42,443 nt of DNA from a virus. Of the stretch, positions 16,969-26,534 are shown one piece after another (positions within the stretch are counted from its first letter, which is position 1; every line of letters begins with the position of its first letter). The notes under the pieces were generated by a model that saw only the letters and a program-made list of their open reading frames with translations, was not told the origin of the DNA and searched no databases. A program made the translations under genes and the position numbers. Where the stretch lies: positions 1 through 42,443 of the IMG/VR virus record IMGVR_UViG_3300027985_000176. One strand, written 5' to 3'.

Positions 16969-17675
16969 GCTGGTACTCCTGCACTGGGTCTAGCCATCAG
17001 GCCTGACACTCGAATACTGTCTCCGGCAGTAACAGGGTCTACAGCAGTTTTAATGATGCTAGTACCGCTAATAGTGTGCTGGAATACGTATAACTCTAGT
17101 GTGCCGGAGTTCCACTTATACTCTACTGTGAACAAGCCAGACGTGCCGACTGCAGCTATCAGCGGTTCGATCAGCACCTTAGTATTCGCATTAGCGCCGA
17201 CGCCTAAGAATGTATCGGTATCTAGAGTAATGTCATACCGTCCAGTACCTACACGAACAACTGCGGTTACATTGAAAGAACGCGTAGTGGAAGCAGGGCC
17301 ATTAGTGTTACGCCCAATAAAGTCTGCTTCAAACATCTTAAGCCAAACTTGCGTAGTAGCAAAAGTGTCTAGACTTGTGAGCTCTAGTTCCAAGGCTTTG
17401 ACGCGATCAAGCACTTGATCTGCAGACAGGTTCAAAACTTCGAGGTCTTTGCGTAATTGCTGAAAGCGCCGCACCGACGTAGAAAGCTCAGATTGCAAAG
17501 ACGACAAAGTCTCAGCAGCACTAGCAAGGTCCTGCTGAGACACATATTTTTCTTGGCCTGTTCCTCTTAAACCGAGTATCGTATCCAGTTGCTCCAATAG
17601 GCGAGTCAGGAATCGCTTTAGAACCTCTGGCTTTGCAATGTCGGGAGGAACAGCGCTGAGCGACTGTTTACTCAT
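16965..17675 (-). CDS. Virion protein with N-terminal coiled coil and C-terminal beta domain
   Basis: In this 236-aa protein, residues about 15-105 are heptad-rich helix (LLEQLDTIL, LSSLQSELS, LRKDLEVLNL), consistent with a trimeric coiled coil. Residues about 125-236 are beta-rich with Thr/Gly/Val repeats (RSFNVTAVVRVGTGRYDITLD). This layout resembles a small fibre, or an adaptor joining tail hub and fibre. No family name can be given. It overlaps the preceding gene by 8 bases and the next by 4 bases, so it belongs to the tightly packed tail module. Confidence 0.65.
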   Translation of the reverse strand: MSKQSLSAVPPDIAKPEVLKRFLTRLLEQLDTILGLRGTGQEKYVSQQDLASAAETLSSLQSELSTSVRRFQQLRKDLEVLNLSADQVLDRVKALELELTSLDTFATTQVWLKMFEADFIGRNTNGPASTTRSFNVTAVVRVGTGRYDITLDTDTFLGVGANANTKVLIEPLIAAVGTSGLFTVEYKWNSGTLELYVFQHTISGTSIIKTAVDPVTAGDSIRVSGLMARPSAGVPA

Positions 17676-19611
17676 TGCGCCTAGTTGCCTCGTACTCTAA
17701 CTCATATACCTCGCCTGTGCCAGTAATCTCGAACTGTATGAAGAAGCCTCGTTGAAATACTTGCGGTACCTGAATAACGTGGCCATCTTCACTATCGAGT
17801 TGCTTAGTACAAACAAGCACATCGTTAATATAGACATTAATAATTATAAGGCCTTTAGAATAAATGTACACCTTTTTGTATGTTTTATTTTCAGTCGCTC
17901 GGCCTTCTATAAAGCGAGGAGATTTCCAACTCATGCTTTCAAAAGAGTCGGACGCAAATAGCTTATGCTGCACTCCATTGGCCCAACCATACAGCGTGTC
18001 TAATCCCTTAGTCAGGGCAGAGACGCCAAGAGTTAGCCGCTTAAAGATTGAGCCATAGCGAGTGTCAAAAGCCAAGATACTGCCTGAGCTCTCTAGGCAA
18101 TAGTACACTTCATCAAATAAGATACTGTCTACTGGGTCTAAAGTAAGTTTGCCTAGCTTATCTTTAGTAATGACCGCAACATAATCGCCGGCTGACGTGC
18201 AAAGCCCATCAGTAGAAGCCCAAATCGCAGCGCCAGCTTTTACTTGCACAGAGTCGTGAGACACACAGCCTTGGTCTGAGCTAAGCAACTGCGAGCTAAG
18301 CGATAGCGGGCCCGTGCCTGTTACTAAGTGTGTTTTGTACTTAGTGAAGACCAGTACACCGTTGGCTACTGGCGCAATACCTGTAATGGTAGCGTCAAAA
18401 AGAATGGCGTATTCTTCTGGCCAAGCATCTGGAGCTCCGACTGGCGTAAAACGTAAGTTAGTGCCTACAGCGCCAAACAGCATAGCATAAGACTCGGCAA
18501 TATACTTAAGCCCAGCTGGTGCCGGATCATAAATTTCTGTGGGCAGTATAGTGCCCTCTACTTCGCTGTCTTTAATAGAGTCTGCATAGCTAGTCGTAGC
18601 TACGGGTAACTCTACTACGCGTGTGAACTCTGCTAAATTGCCGCCAACCCGGTACAATCGCTTATGAGTTACTTGCGGGTCTGGCGAAGCACCTAGCGAG
18701 CTAACAGTAATGCGACCAAAGGTATCTGCAGACTCACTAGATACAGGGCTAGGGCCAGACTCAACACCACGTGTAGCGTTATAGAATGTGTACACATACT
18801 GATACACACCTTTAAGTGGGCCTACTTTACTGGAATCAAGCGCATCGTTAGCAGAAATATCGTACGTATCGTCTACAAGAGTTGCAGAAGCATTTGCTAG
18901 GTTTCCAACTAACCGCCATTCACCTTCGTACAAGCGATAAACGTTGATACCGCCTGGCCCATAGGTAGCACCTGTAACTTTACTAAATGTTACTTTGCGC
19001 CCGGTCTCGAACGAATAGACAATAGCGAGACCATTGTAGCCATTTGTGACATTAGCGTACGCGTCTTCTGCAATTGCCGTGGACGTATCAAAATCAAAGT
19101 CAGATGGCGTGCGAGCTTCTCCTGTTTCCAGGTCTACGACGATGATTAGGCCCTCACTGTAATACTCAGCGCCAACATTCACAAACATATAGCTGTGTTC
19201 TTGCGCTGGTATGTCGGCGCTCCCGCTAGTTTCTACGAGCGCAGTAGCCGCGGTTGGCGCAGCTGGGGCAGTGGTAGATGCTAAAACAGGCGCGGCTGTC
19301 GGCTTTGTAATACTAGCATTAGACGTTAGACCGTTGCGATGGTAAAATAAGCCAGATACGCGATCTGTATAATACAAGGCATTCTGAAACTCTAGATAGT
19401 CGCGCTTGGCTGCGGAACTAAACCACTGGTTACCGCTTTCGTAGAAATATGCGAAGCGTTCTGTAGTAATAGCGGAAGCCACCTTGCTTTTTACCGGGCG
19501 CAACGTGCCTGGCTCGTTATCTACGTTATTGTAGATGACAGCCTCATTTAGCCCCAGCATTTGTGGGGCTCTACGAGTGCTCAACCCACCATCAAATGTT
19601 TGCAACTTCAT
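17668..19611 (-). CDS. Tail nozzle/hub (head-completion) protein
   Basis: This 647-aa protein starts with FDGGLSTRRAPQML and NNVDNEPGTLRPVKSK, the beginning typical of podovirus tail nozzle or packaged-DNA stabilisation proteins (T7 gp12, P22 gp10 type): a Gly-rich turn followed by a segment describing bound or aligned positions. The body is beta-propeller-like, with many short Gly/Asp turns and Thr/Val strands, and the C-terminus has an all-beta cap. It would close the portal-adaptor channel and form the distal tail tube. Composition, length and position between spike genes and ejection-type genes support this; the exact subfamily is not certain. The Shine-Dalgarno before the ATG is weak. 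Confidence 0.7.
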   Translation of the reverse strand: MKLQTFDGGLSTRRAPQMLGLNEAVIYNNVDNEPGTLRPVKSKVASAITTERFAYFYESGNQWFSSAAKRDYLEFQNALYYTDRVSGLFYHRNGLTSNASITKPTAAPVLASTTAPAAPTAATALVETSGSADIPAQEHSYMFVNVGAEYYSEGLIIVVDLETGEARTPSDFDFDTSTAIAEDAYANVTNGYNGLAIVYSFETGRKVTFSKVTGATYGPGGINVYRLYEGEWRLVGNLANASATLVDDTYDISANDALDSSKVGPLKGVYQYVYTFYNATRGVESGPSPVSSESADTFGRITVSSLGASPDPQVTHKRLYRVGGNLAEFTRVVELPVATTSYADSIKDSEVEGTILPTEIYDPAPAGLKYIAESYAMLFGAVGTNLRFTPVGAPDAWPEEYAILFDATITGIAPVANGVLVFTKYKTHLVTGTGPLSLSSQLLSSDQGCVSHDSVQVKAGAAIWASTDGLCTSAGDYVAVITKDKLGKLTLDPVDSILFDEVYYCLESSGSILAFDTRYGSIFKRLTLGVSALTKGLDTLYGWANGVQHKLFASDSFESMSWKSPRFIEGRATENKTYKKVYIYSKGLIIINVYINDVLVCTKQLDSEDGHVIQVPQVFQRGFFIQFEITGTGEVYELEYEATRRNE

Positions 19612-19613
19612 AG

Positions 19614-21563
19614 TTAAGGCGCCGGTTTCATAAGGTTTGCTGTGCGTAGATATGCCATCAGCGTATTTAGTGCTGCTACAACCCCTGGCACATCAGTCGC
19701 TACGCTGTTTGCTAAGTACTCCGCAGGTTTCATTCTCGGCACAAAATACGTCCCGTCACCCGATTCAGTGATGATTGGCACCCAACTTTCATGCGTAACC
19801 GAACTAAGCGCATTAGGGTCTGTCGATTGGTAGATTGCGAAATCTCCAAGAGTAGTATCAAACGATTCCAGCGTGAATGAATTTTCTTCCCCGTCTGACT
19901 CCCACATAACAACGCCATTCGGTGTGTCAACACGCAGAGATTCAGCATCAGTCGGGGCTCCAGCTCCGAATATCAGGTCAAACCTTTGCTGCGAGGCAGT
20001 TCCAACATTCTGCGTGGCTACGCGAATAGGGTAGTTTGTGCCAATCCGCTTTATTTTAGTAGTAGAGAATCCGGGATTTAGCAAGCGAAGCTGGTAGTAA
20101 AACCGTGTTTTGCCTTTTGGTAAGACATTAACGGCAACACCATAAGGGCTTTCAGACTTTTCATACAGCACCCATGATGGGTGGTTAATGTCTGTAACAG
20201 CTTCAGGATCGGTACTAAACCACGTTTCAAATCTCTTGGCCCCCCTATTACCAGCAGAGACACTGGTTAGTGCAGACAAAACAACACTGTCAGGCCAAGA
20301 GTCACACCCAACTGTGGTAATAAGCGGGAAATCATTAGCCTTGTTGTAAAAACCAGCATAAGCCCCATTGAACGTGCCGTACAGGGTTGCATTGAACGGA
20401 AATCCGAGGTTGGCTGTCTGACCAAAAGACTCATGAAATGATGTGCCGTTTATGGCAATATTGCGCAGTCCTAAGAATCCGTCAGCCTGCCCGTTGTTAC
20501 CAAAAACGAACTTAAAGAAAACCTTCCCGTTGGCATAGACGTTGTCGCAATAATCCTCTCTGTTAGGACTGTCGAACAGCACTGAATCTGCGTATAGGCG
20601 CTTAGCATTGCGACCCACTGTTCCTGTGTATGCAGGATGAACACCGTCTGAGATCATCAAATCTACATTGCCAAAATCAATCACACTACGGATTGCTGGA
20701 TTTGGATTACTAAACGGAATGCCATGTTCGCGGCAGAAATCTCTCAGCGCATTGTTATATTGGTTCATGCGACGATCTGTTTCAGCGCGCAGCAATGCAG
20801 CAAACTGGTCTTCCCAAAATGTCGGCCAGACGCCAATAAACATTACATCCCCAACAGCATTTAGCGAGTTGTAGATAGACGTAATGTTTGCAATATAGGC
20901 TGCTACAGAAGTTGCTCCACGTGAATCATTATAACGAATATCGTTAACGCCAATAGCTACAACGTATAAATCTGCGTTGTGCGCAGTTAGTGTCGCCATT
21001 CTGCTAATAATATCTAATGTGGTGTTACCGCCAATGCCTTCGTTAATATACGTGGCGCTAGGGAACTTTTGCTCTAGATAGGTAGTAAACCCTACACCAT
21101 CACCTGTGCCAGCTTTGCCTTGCTCAGTAATTGAATCGCCTACCCAAACTACAGTTTGCCCTTTGATACTAGCTTCTTCTAGTCGGCGGGCAAAAGCGGC
21201 TTTATTGGGAGACGCTAATCCTGTGAGCCTGCGCAAAGCTTCAGGCAAAGTTTCGTCTGCATAGGCGATTAACTGCGACCCTTCAGCTGGATCCGCTAGT
21301 GCAGCCAGCGCCGTATCTGCCACTTCGACCCAACTGGTGCCATTGAATGCGTAAGTGTACTCGTACCCGCTTTCAATGCGCTTTGCAAATTTGAACTTAT
21401 CCGTATCTACAGCTAAGAGTTCAGCTTCTGAACCCACAATTTTGAACAGTGCTACTTTAGTAATAGGCAAGTCAGTACCGTTACGGTTCTGCATTTCCGT
21501 GCCCGTACCTAGCAAAAGATCTTCTTCGCCTGCTAACTGCTTGACTAATACTTTAGTAGTCAT
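19614..21563 (-). CDS. Tail spike with SGNH/GDSL esterase domain
   Basis: In this 649-aa protein, residues 1-130 form an N-terminal attachment module that resembles the start of the spike encoded at 21886-23787 (EED..LG..T..Q.R.GT.. and the NGTSWVEV block). Residues 135-325 are an SGNH hydrolase with S144 in VGDSIT, G179, N207 in GVND, and D306/H309 in DGVHP, the full catalytic set. The C-terminal part is beta-rich and probably binds the receptor. The enzyme likely removes O-acyl groups from a capsular or O-antigen polysaccharide. The ATG at 21563 has TTGAGG upstream; the 21578 start lacks one. Confidence 0.87.
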   Translation of the reverse strand: MTTKVLVKQLAGEEDLLLGTGTEMQNRNGTDLPITKVALFKIVGSEAELLAVDTDKFKFAKRIESGYEYTYAFNGTSWVEVADTALAALADPAEGSQLIAYADETLPEALRRLTGLASPNKAAFARRLEEASIKGQTVVWVGDSITEQGKAGTGDGVGFTTYLEQKFPSATYINEGIGGNTTLDIISRMATLTAHNADLYVVAIGVNDIRYNDSRGATSVAAYIANITSIYNSLNAVGDVMFIGVWPTFWEDQFAALLRAETDRRMNQYNNALRDFCREHGIPFSNPNPAIRSVIDFGNVDLMISDGVHPAYTGTVGRNAKRLYADSVLFDSPNREDYCDNVYANGKVFFKFVFGNNGQADGFLGLRNIAINGTSFHESFGQTANLGFPFNATLYGTFNGAYAGFYNKANDFPLITTVGCDSWPDSVVLSALTSVSAGNRGAKRFETWFSTDPEAVTDINHPSWVLYEKSESPYGVAVNVLPKGKTRFYYQLRLLNPGFSTTKIKRIGTNYPIRVATQNVGTASQQRFDLIFGAGAPTDAESLRVDTPNGVVMWESDGEENSFTLESFDTTLGDFAIYQSTDPNALSSVTHESWVPIITESGDGTYFVPRMKPAEYLANSVATDVPGVVAALNTLMAYLRTANLMKPAP

Positions 21564-21570
21564 GTTAACC

Positions 21571-21870
21571 TCAATCATCTGCCCGTTTTGGAATACGAGC
21601 TAGTTGCAACTTTATTTCGTTAGTGTTTTCCGCTACGTGGTCCACCTTAGCAGTCAACGGGCCTAGCACTTCACGCAGAATATCGCGCACCTCGCGCTCA
21701 GTCATCAGCTCTGTTTCTACTACGACTAAACGTTGTGCAATTGCCGCGTCTCGTTCTGCGCATTCCTTGGCGACCAAATCGAGCTTCTTCTTGTCCTGTT
21801 TATAGTTGAACAGCAAAATGCTGCCTATAAACCCAACAAGCCCTGTGATTATATCCTGCATAGATAGCAT
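21571..21870 (-). CDS. Small membrane-anchored coiled-coil protein
   Basis: This 99-aa protein has one hydrophobic segment (IITGLVGFIGSILLF, about 7-21), then a basic patch and a long charged helix (25-95) with heptads. It lies between the two spike genes. A GGAG motif is 6 bases before the ATG. Such one-TM plus cytoplasmic-helix proteins in phage late operons include holin-like and antiholin-like proteins, so it is a second candidate for a lysis role besides the 27508-27642 gene. A structural or chaperone role for the spikes is equally possible. I do not recognise the family. Confidence 0.65.
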   Translation of the reverse strand: MLSMQDIITGLVGFIGSILLFNYKQDKKKLDLVAKECAERDAAIAQRLVVVETELMTEREVRDILREVLGPLTAKVDHVAENTNEIKLQLARIPKRADD

Positions 21871-21885
21871 TGTGCACTCCGGTGC

Positions 21886-23787
21886 TTAAGTGATATTACC
21901 GCCTGCATCGGTTACTCCGCCTGACGCACTGCCACCAATTGGCGTTGACGAAATACCAATAAACGCGGACTTTGCAACTTGCGATGTAGTTGTACCGTTG
22001 TTCGCCTCAATGCCCCACAATGTTCCAGCTGCAGCATCTACGCCGTTGAAATCAAGCACAGTTGCGTTATCGCACCCGGAAAGATTAATGAACGCGCGAG
22101 TACCGCCGCCCTCTGGCGCAGCGTTGTCAATAGACTTAACACCATCGATCAGTCCAAAAACTTCGCGATAGCTCCCTGTTGCAGCGCCGGTGTATGTGTT
22201 TCCGCGTGCTACAATCTTTTCGCCATCGGCTTTGTTTACCAGGATGATTGCGAGATCCGCTTGCGCACCACCTTCAGTTGTATTGCCGACCGCCTTTACA
22301 TTGTGAACCGTCTTGCCGCTGGTGACTTGCACAACATAGATGGCTGGCGAGCCTGACGGATTGTCGCTGTCGTTGTTTTTGATCAGCAGCCCATCTAGAT
22401 CTACAGTGATGCGACCGCCAATGCCAGAGCCATTACCCCTTGCAGTAAGACCGGTCATTTCAATGTCTGTGCCACCATCTGTTTTGCAGCCCCACCCAGC
22501 GGCGTTAGATGTTCTTCCACCTAGACAAAAGCAACGTGTGCCATTGATTCTGATGTTATCGATAGCTGAACCTGACACAATCGGGTTGACAAATCCGCAA
22601 TCCTGAACACCTAAGTAGGCAGCGTCTTCTGGCTGTGTGCGTACACCGTTGTCCATCGCGTCGTTGACTGTTACGTTATAAACAACAGTGTCATTGCAAA
22701 TGTCTGTACCTGTTCCATTGATGAACACGCCGATTTGCCAGCAGTCATTAGCAATAGGGTTGTACCAGCGGCCACGGGTAACAATTCCATACAGATGAAG
22801 TCCAACACCAATGTTGACTCCACCGGAAACGTAGTTTTCCTGCCCAGAGTTGCTAAAATCGCCGCCCCAACCAACTACTGTATTACATTTTGAGACTAAC
22901 ATGTTGCCGCGCGGCGCGTTTTGGCAATCCGAATTAATGCACTCAAAATGTCCTGAGCACTGAACATACACTGCTGTCGATGTGCCATTAGGAACATTGG
23001 TAGCATCGAAATGCACATCTTCAAACGTAATATCTGCGTTAGTGTTGTCGAAAGTTAATAGGCCAGATAGCGTAATTTTGCCGCTTTTACTGCCCTTTAA
23101 ACTGATTTTTGACGCTCCAGAAATGGTGCCACTAAGGTTTGCACACGAAGAAACGTCAACCACTCGCCCGTCGGCATAGTCGATTGCTGCTTGTAGCTTT
23201 GCCAGATCAGATGACCCGTTACACCCAAAGCGAGAGGCTAGGATTACGTCTCCAGTATGGTCTGCCTCGACATATGTTGAAGCGTCAACCGAGAATACGC
23301 TTCCGCCGTCATTGGTATGCGTGCCTGACTTGACGACGCCAGAGTTGCCACCACCATCAAGAGCTGAATAGTAGCCCAGCCATGCCACTCGACTGCCTAC
23401 TTCCAGCGGAGCGCTCAACATCTCTGCCACAGTAGAGAAAGTATTTACCGCACGCCCCACTAAAGCAGAGCCTTTAGAAAAATCCTCAATATCCGCTAAA
23501 TCAGAAATAAAAGCACTTAGTGCGGCTAAAGCACCGCCTGGATCTACTTCTACCCAAGCTGAGCCAGACCAAGAGAAAAATGTGACTGCGTCACCAACAA
23601 ACAGTGCCGCTTTAGTAAATTTAGCAGTGTCTAGCGCATTAAGCTCTTCTACGCTATAGACTGGCTTGATTGTGCGCACTTTCTTAAGGCTGAATGGAGT
23701 ACCTTGGCGCTGCTGCAAAGTGGGTCCGTCGCCCCAGGCAACATCTTCTTCAGTCAGGAGATTCTTTTCTACGCTAAGCTCTGTCAT
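21886..23787 (-). CDS. Tail spike with right-handed beta-helix (pectate-lyase-like)
   Basis: In this 633-aa protein, residues 1-85 are the spike attachment module shared with the SGNH spike (LLTEEDVAWGDGPTLQQRQG... and SGSAWVEV). The region 110-600 shows features of a parallel beta-helix spike: many Gly/Asn turns, repeats such as LSGTISGASKISLKG, and phrases like GVNIGVGLHLYG and DNGVRTQPEDAAYLG, typical of pectate-lyase or P22-type tailspikes. It probably binds and depolymerises a surface polysaccharide. The catalytic residues cannot be named from sequence. The start is in an ATGA overlap with the adaptor gene. Confidence 0.85.
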   Translation of the reverse strand: MTELSVEKNLLTEEDVAWGDGPTLQQRQGTPFSLKKVRTIKPVYSVEELNALDTAKFTKAALFVGDAVTFFSWSGSAWVEVDPGGALAALSAFISDLADIEDFSKGSALVGRAVNTFSTVAEMLSAPLEVGSRVAWLGYYSALDGGGNSGVVKSGTHTNDGGSVFSVDASTYVEADHTGDVILASRFGCNGSSDLAKLQAAIDYADGRVVDVSSCANLSGTISGASKISLKGSKSGKITLSGLLTFDNTNADITFEDVHFDATNVPNGTSTAVYVQCSGHFECINSDCQNAPRGNMLVSKCNTVVGWGGDFSNSGQENYVSGGVNIGVGLHLYGIVTRGRWYNPIANDCWQIGVFINGTGTDICNDTVVYNVTVNDAMDNGVRTQPEDAAYLGVQDCGFVNPIVSGSAIDNIRINGTRCFCLGGRTSNAAGWGCKTDGGTDIEMTGLTARGNGSGIGGRITVDLDGLLIKNNDSDNPSGSPAIYVVQVTSGKTVHNVKAVGNTTEGGAQADLAIILVNKADGEKIVARGNTYTGAATGSYREVFGLIDGVKSIDNAAPEGGGTRAFINLSGCDNATVLDFNGVDAAAGTLWGIEANNGTTTSQVAKSAFIGISSTPIGGSASGGVTDAGGNIT

Positions 23788-24713
23788 GAGAATGGAGTCC
23801 TGTACGCAACAGTGAATAGGTTGGGCGAGCGCGCGCTGTTAGTCGCCTCGATAGTCTTTGCTTCTTGCACATAACCAGCGTATAGGCCTAACTCTTCAGC
23901 GCCTCTTTGACGATATTGGGTATCTAAGTCGTCGCGGAAGGCCTGGCCAATTACGTAGCGCATTAGTGCTACATCCCATTGAGGCGCAGTTAGCAATTCG
24001 TCGTTGACCGAAGTAACATCAGCAGGAGTTTTGACATATTGAATGCGTAAAGTCAGTGCGCTTTCTGCTATGTCTGTGACTACGCCAAATAGCGAACTAA
24101 ACTGTTCTGGCAAAGCCTGCGGGCCAACAAATCCTGTTACCTCTCCGTATGGAGAAGTTAGCGTGTAATCTGTAATGCTAGTTACTACGCCAAGTAGCTG
24201 TTGGCCTGTTACTTCTGGCGCGCCACCTGCTATAAATTCGTAGCTGGTTTCTGCCGTATCCGTGGGAATTGGCCAGATACGAATTTTGTGCGGCATGCGT
24301 TTGTCAATAATAACCGCTTCGATTCTAGACCCAGTTTGGGTCTCCCAAGCAAAGCCGTAATTATCATGCTTCAATGCGTAGTTAGGATTTTCACCTACAC
24401 CTTCAAAGCCTGACTGTTGGGTCCATTGACGTCTAGCAAATTCGTCCATATCATCAAACGATGTCATAGGGAGCACAAAGCTTTCACTAGAACAGCGTAG
24501 AATTTGATACACGTCAAGGGGCAGGTCGTACTCAGTTTGGCCCGAGAATATAGGAATTTCAACTTCGCCTTTCAGAAGCTTAGTTTGGCGGGCAAAATCT
24601 TTGTGGGCTTCGTCTACTAAAGTCAAAAGCCGCTCATCAGAATAGCGGTCTTTTGCCTGGTCAGCTAATGTGTACCTGGCGTTCTTGATTATTGTCTCAA
24701 TACGGGTAGCCAT
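23784..24713 (-). CDS. Head-tail adaptor (connector) protein
   Basis: This 309-aa protein starts with IETIIKNARYTLADQAKDRYSDERLLTLVDEAHKDF, a helix pair typical of phage adaptor proteins that sit under the portal (T7 gp11/DUF6682-like), followed by a beta segment (IFSGQTEYDLP) and a helical end with ALMRYVIGQAF. It would join portal and nozzle. Upstream in transcription are the capsid and decoration genes, downstream the spikes, matching normal podovirus order. GGAG lies 8 bases before the ATG. The role is inferred from sequence style and position and is fairly secure. Confidence 0.75.
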   Translation of the reverse strand: MATRIETIIKNARYTLADQAKDRYSDERLLTLVDEAHKDFARQTKLLKGEVEIPIFSGQTEYDLPLDVYQILRCSSESFVLPMTSFDDMDEFARRQWTQQSGFEGVGENPNYALKHDNYGFAWETQTGSRIEAVIIDKRMPHKIRIWPIPTDTAETSYEFIAGGAPEVTGQQLLGVVTSITDYTLTSPYGEVTGFVGPQALPEQFSSLFGVVTDIAESALTLRIQYVKTPADVTSVNDELLTAPQWDVALMRYVIGQAFRDDLDTQYRQRGAEELGLYAGYVQEAKTIEATNSARSPNLFTVAYRTPFS

Positions 24714-24733
24714 TAGCTATACTCCAAAGTAGT

Positions 24734-24757
24734 GGGCTAAGCGTCCGTGCTTAGCCC
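24734..24757 (-). terminator. Hairpin after the decoration gene
   Basis: GGGCTAAGC (24734-24742) and GCTTAGCCC (24749-24757) form a perfect 9-bp stem with a 6-base loop, between the decoration-like gene and the adaptor gene. There is no U-run on the - strand side. It may be a partial terminator or a 3' stabiliser that sets capsid and decoration transcript levels above those of tail genes. Confidence 0.55.
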
Positions 24758-24765
24758 TACCTTTG

Positions 24766-25206
24766 TTACTCGGTAGTAACAGTGTACTCGCCGGTGTTTT
24801 TGCGATACTCAAGGTATTTTACAACTACCTTGAATTTAGCAGCCGCAGTAGTCGCACCAACCACAGTAATACCAAGGAACACAGGCTTACCGCTAGCAGT
24901 ATCAGAGATACCGGTAAAGGTGCCTACTTTGCCCAGGGTCTTGAGGTTGGCGGCACTGAGGATCTGCGTACCGCCTTCTGCTGTGCCTAGCGTAGCTGTA
25001 TTGCTGGTGGCTGCGTTCGACGCTGTATCTACAAAGATATAGGCGTCAGTAACCAGCGCATACGCAGGCAGGTTGAAGAGCTTATAGTTGCCAGAAGCAG
25101 CAGGAATCTCAAACGTAGCAGTGCCCTCAGCGAGTTCTGCAACGGCAAAGTTTTCTTGCTTTTTCTGAGCGAACAGGAGCTCACGCAACATATTGGTATA
25201 AGCCAT
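24766..25206 (-). CDS. Putative head decoration protein
   Basis: This 146-aa protein is encoded directly downstream of the capsid gene. The first 20 residues are helical, and the rest is beta-rich and low in charge, with Ala/Thr/Gly repeats (TASNAATSNTATLGTAEGG). This resembles small capsid-decorating or head-stabilising proteins that follow capsid genes in many phages. A strong AAGGAG lies 8 bases before the ATG, consistent with high expression. No family was identified by eye, so the role is from position and composition. Confidence 0.6.
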   Translation of the reverse strand: MAYTNMLRELLFAQKKQENFAVAELAEGTATFEIPAASGNYKLFNLPAYALVTDAYIFVDTASNAATSNTATLGTAEGGTQILSAANLKTLGKVGTFTGISDTASGKPVFLGITVVGATTAAAKFKVVVKYLEYRKNTGEYTVTTE

Positions 25207-25218
25207 GTCAGTTGCTCC

Positions 25219-26373
25219 TTACGACTGGACCTGGACGTCGACGCAGACTACACCGTAGTCAATGTCGGCAATCTTGGCCTGTTTGTAATCCGCATTTTCA
25301 GCCTTAAGCTTAGTCTTGCGGGCCTCCATCCACACTTCAAGTGCAGACTCACTCTTGATGCCGAAGTCCTGGCTAACTTGCAGCTTGTAATCCGGCATTT
25401 TGCCGAATGCAATCTGCAATGCGCCAGCCCCAAGCACCAGACCGCGAGAATGCAAAGTGCTGGACGCGTAGTCAAAGCCAGTCTGACCAGTCCAAAGAGC
25501 AGTCGCTGGGTTTGCACCTGCATACTGACGCAAGCCGGCAATTTCAACGCCATACTGCTGCATGCCCCAGCCGCCGACAGTGCCTTCAGTTTCACCAAAG
25601 AACTGTTCAGCTTCTACAACCATCAAGCGACCAATACGACCAATAACACCTTTGATCAGGCGGTTACCGTCACCGCGAGCATCCGCATCTTTCAGCACAG
25701 CCTGGTAGCCAGAGACGTCTTTACGCAGCATAGCAGCCATGGCCGCGTCTACCACAAAGAGCCATACTGGTTCGCCATTGGCCATGCGATACGGGTCTAC
25801 TGGACGACGCACCCCGCCAGTGCTAAAGCCGTTCGAAGTGCGCAAAATGCGCTCGATATCGGTCAGCTGGTTCCAGGTGAACGTGGTACCCAGGTCGATG
25901 ATGTGGGTAGGAGCTTGACGAGTACCGTCGGATTGCAGCAAGTTGCCCTGCGCTACGTCGAACAGCGCCTGATCTTTGAAACGCACAAACAGATCGCCCA
26001 ACTTGGAGCGACTGTCAGAGTGCTCATTGATCGCCAAATCACCGATGTCAACACCGTCAAACTTATCGCCGTTGTCTACCACAAGGCGGTAGCGCTCAAC
26101 AGTAAGCTTGTCTGAGAACTTGCGTTTCTGCTCACCTTTGCCGTAAGCAGTGTCTTTGCCCTTGACTGCTTTACCGGCAAGATTGCCGTCAAAATCAAAG
26201 ACAACAGTGTGGCCATCAGAGGCCGATTCATTGTTTGCCTGGAACACAACCGAATCTTTAGTCGTGCCGGTCATGGCTGACCAGAACGACTTACTTGCGG
26301 CTTGAACCAGACCTTCACGCATCCACTTTTTGCGCCGCAGCTCTGAGCTATACGGCACTACAGCAGTCGCCAT
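25219..26373 (-). CDS. Major capsid protein (DUF4043/N4-gp56-type)
   Basis: This 384-aa protein has features of the N4 gp56-like capsid family (PF13252): an N-terminal arm with SSELRRKKWMREGLVQAASK, the phrase GTTKDSVV.QANNE, an E-loop-like basic strand (KRKFSDKLTVERYR, around 83-96), and an ALFDVAQGN helix. The C-terminal part carries GLVLGAGALQIAFGKMP and the segment of strands typical of an HK97 fold. It would self-assemble on the scaffold protein into the head. GAGGTGACCT precedes the ATG, a strong ribosome site. A promoter-like region with an inverted repeat lies upstream. Confidence 0.87.
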   Translation of the reverse strand: MATAVVPYSSELRRKKWMREGLVQAASKSFWSAMTGTTKDSVVFQANNESASDGHTVVFDFDGNLAGKAVKGKDTAYGKGEQKRKFSDKLTVERYRLVVDNGDKFDGVDIGDLAINEHSDSRSKLGDLFVRFKDQALFDVAQGNLLQSDGTRQAPTHIIDLGTTFTWNQLTDIERILRTSNGFSTGGVRRPVDPYRMANGEPVWLFVVDAAMAAMLRKDVSGYQAVLKDADARGDGNRLIKGVIGRIGRLMVVEAEQFFGETEGTVGGWGMQQYGVEIAGLRQYAGANPATALWTGQTGFDYASSTLHSRGLVLGAGALQIAFGKMPDYKLQVSQDFGIKSESALEVWMEARKTKLKAENADYKQAKIADIDYGVVCVDVQVQS

Positions 26374-26494
26374 AGGTCACCTCATATATCTTGTTGAGTG
26401 GTTACAGGCATCAAGCAGGATTCTTGCGAGCTGCTGTTCCGCTTTGGTTGCCTGAATGCCTTAGCGATTCAGACCAAAATCGTGCCCAGTCATA

Positions 26495-26523
26495 ATTATA
26501 GTCTAAGTTGGCCCAGACTACAA
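26495..26523 (-). promoter_or_regulatory. Putative promoter with operator-like repeat upstream of the capsid gene
   Basis: On the - strand, TTGTAG (26518-26523) and a perfect TATAAT (26495-26500) are separated by exactly 17 bases. An inverted repeat TAGTCT/AGACTA (26499-26504 and 26515-26520) touches both boxes, so a repressor or hairpin could act there. It lies between the endolysin and capsid genes, 122 bases upstream of the capsid ATG, and could boost capsid transcription. The other bases of the 161-base gap show nothing more. Confidence 0.5.
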
Positions 26524-26534
26524 GTTTATTAAAT

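Noticed and set aside
25156-26115. Long + strand ORF (319 aa) opposite the capsid gene
   Set aside because: The frame is a shadow of the strongly supported capsid and decoration genes; no ribosome site, and composition unlike a phage protein.
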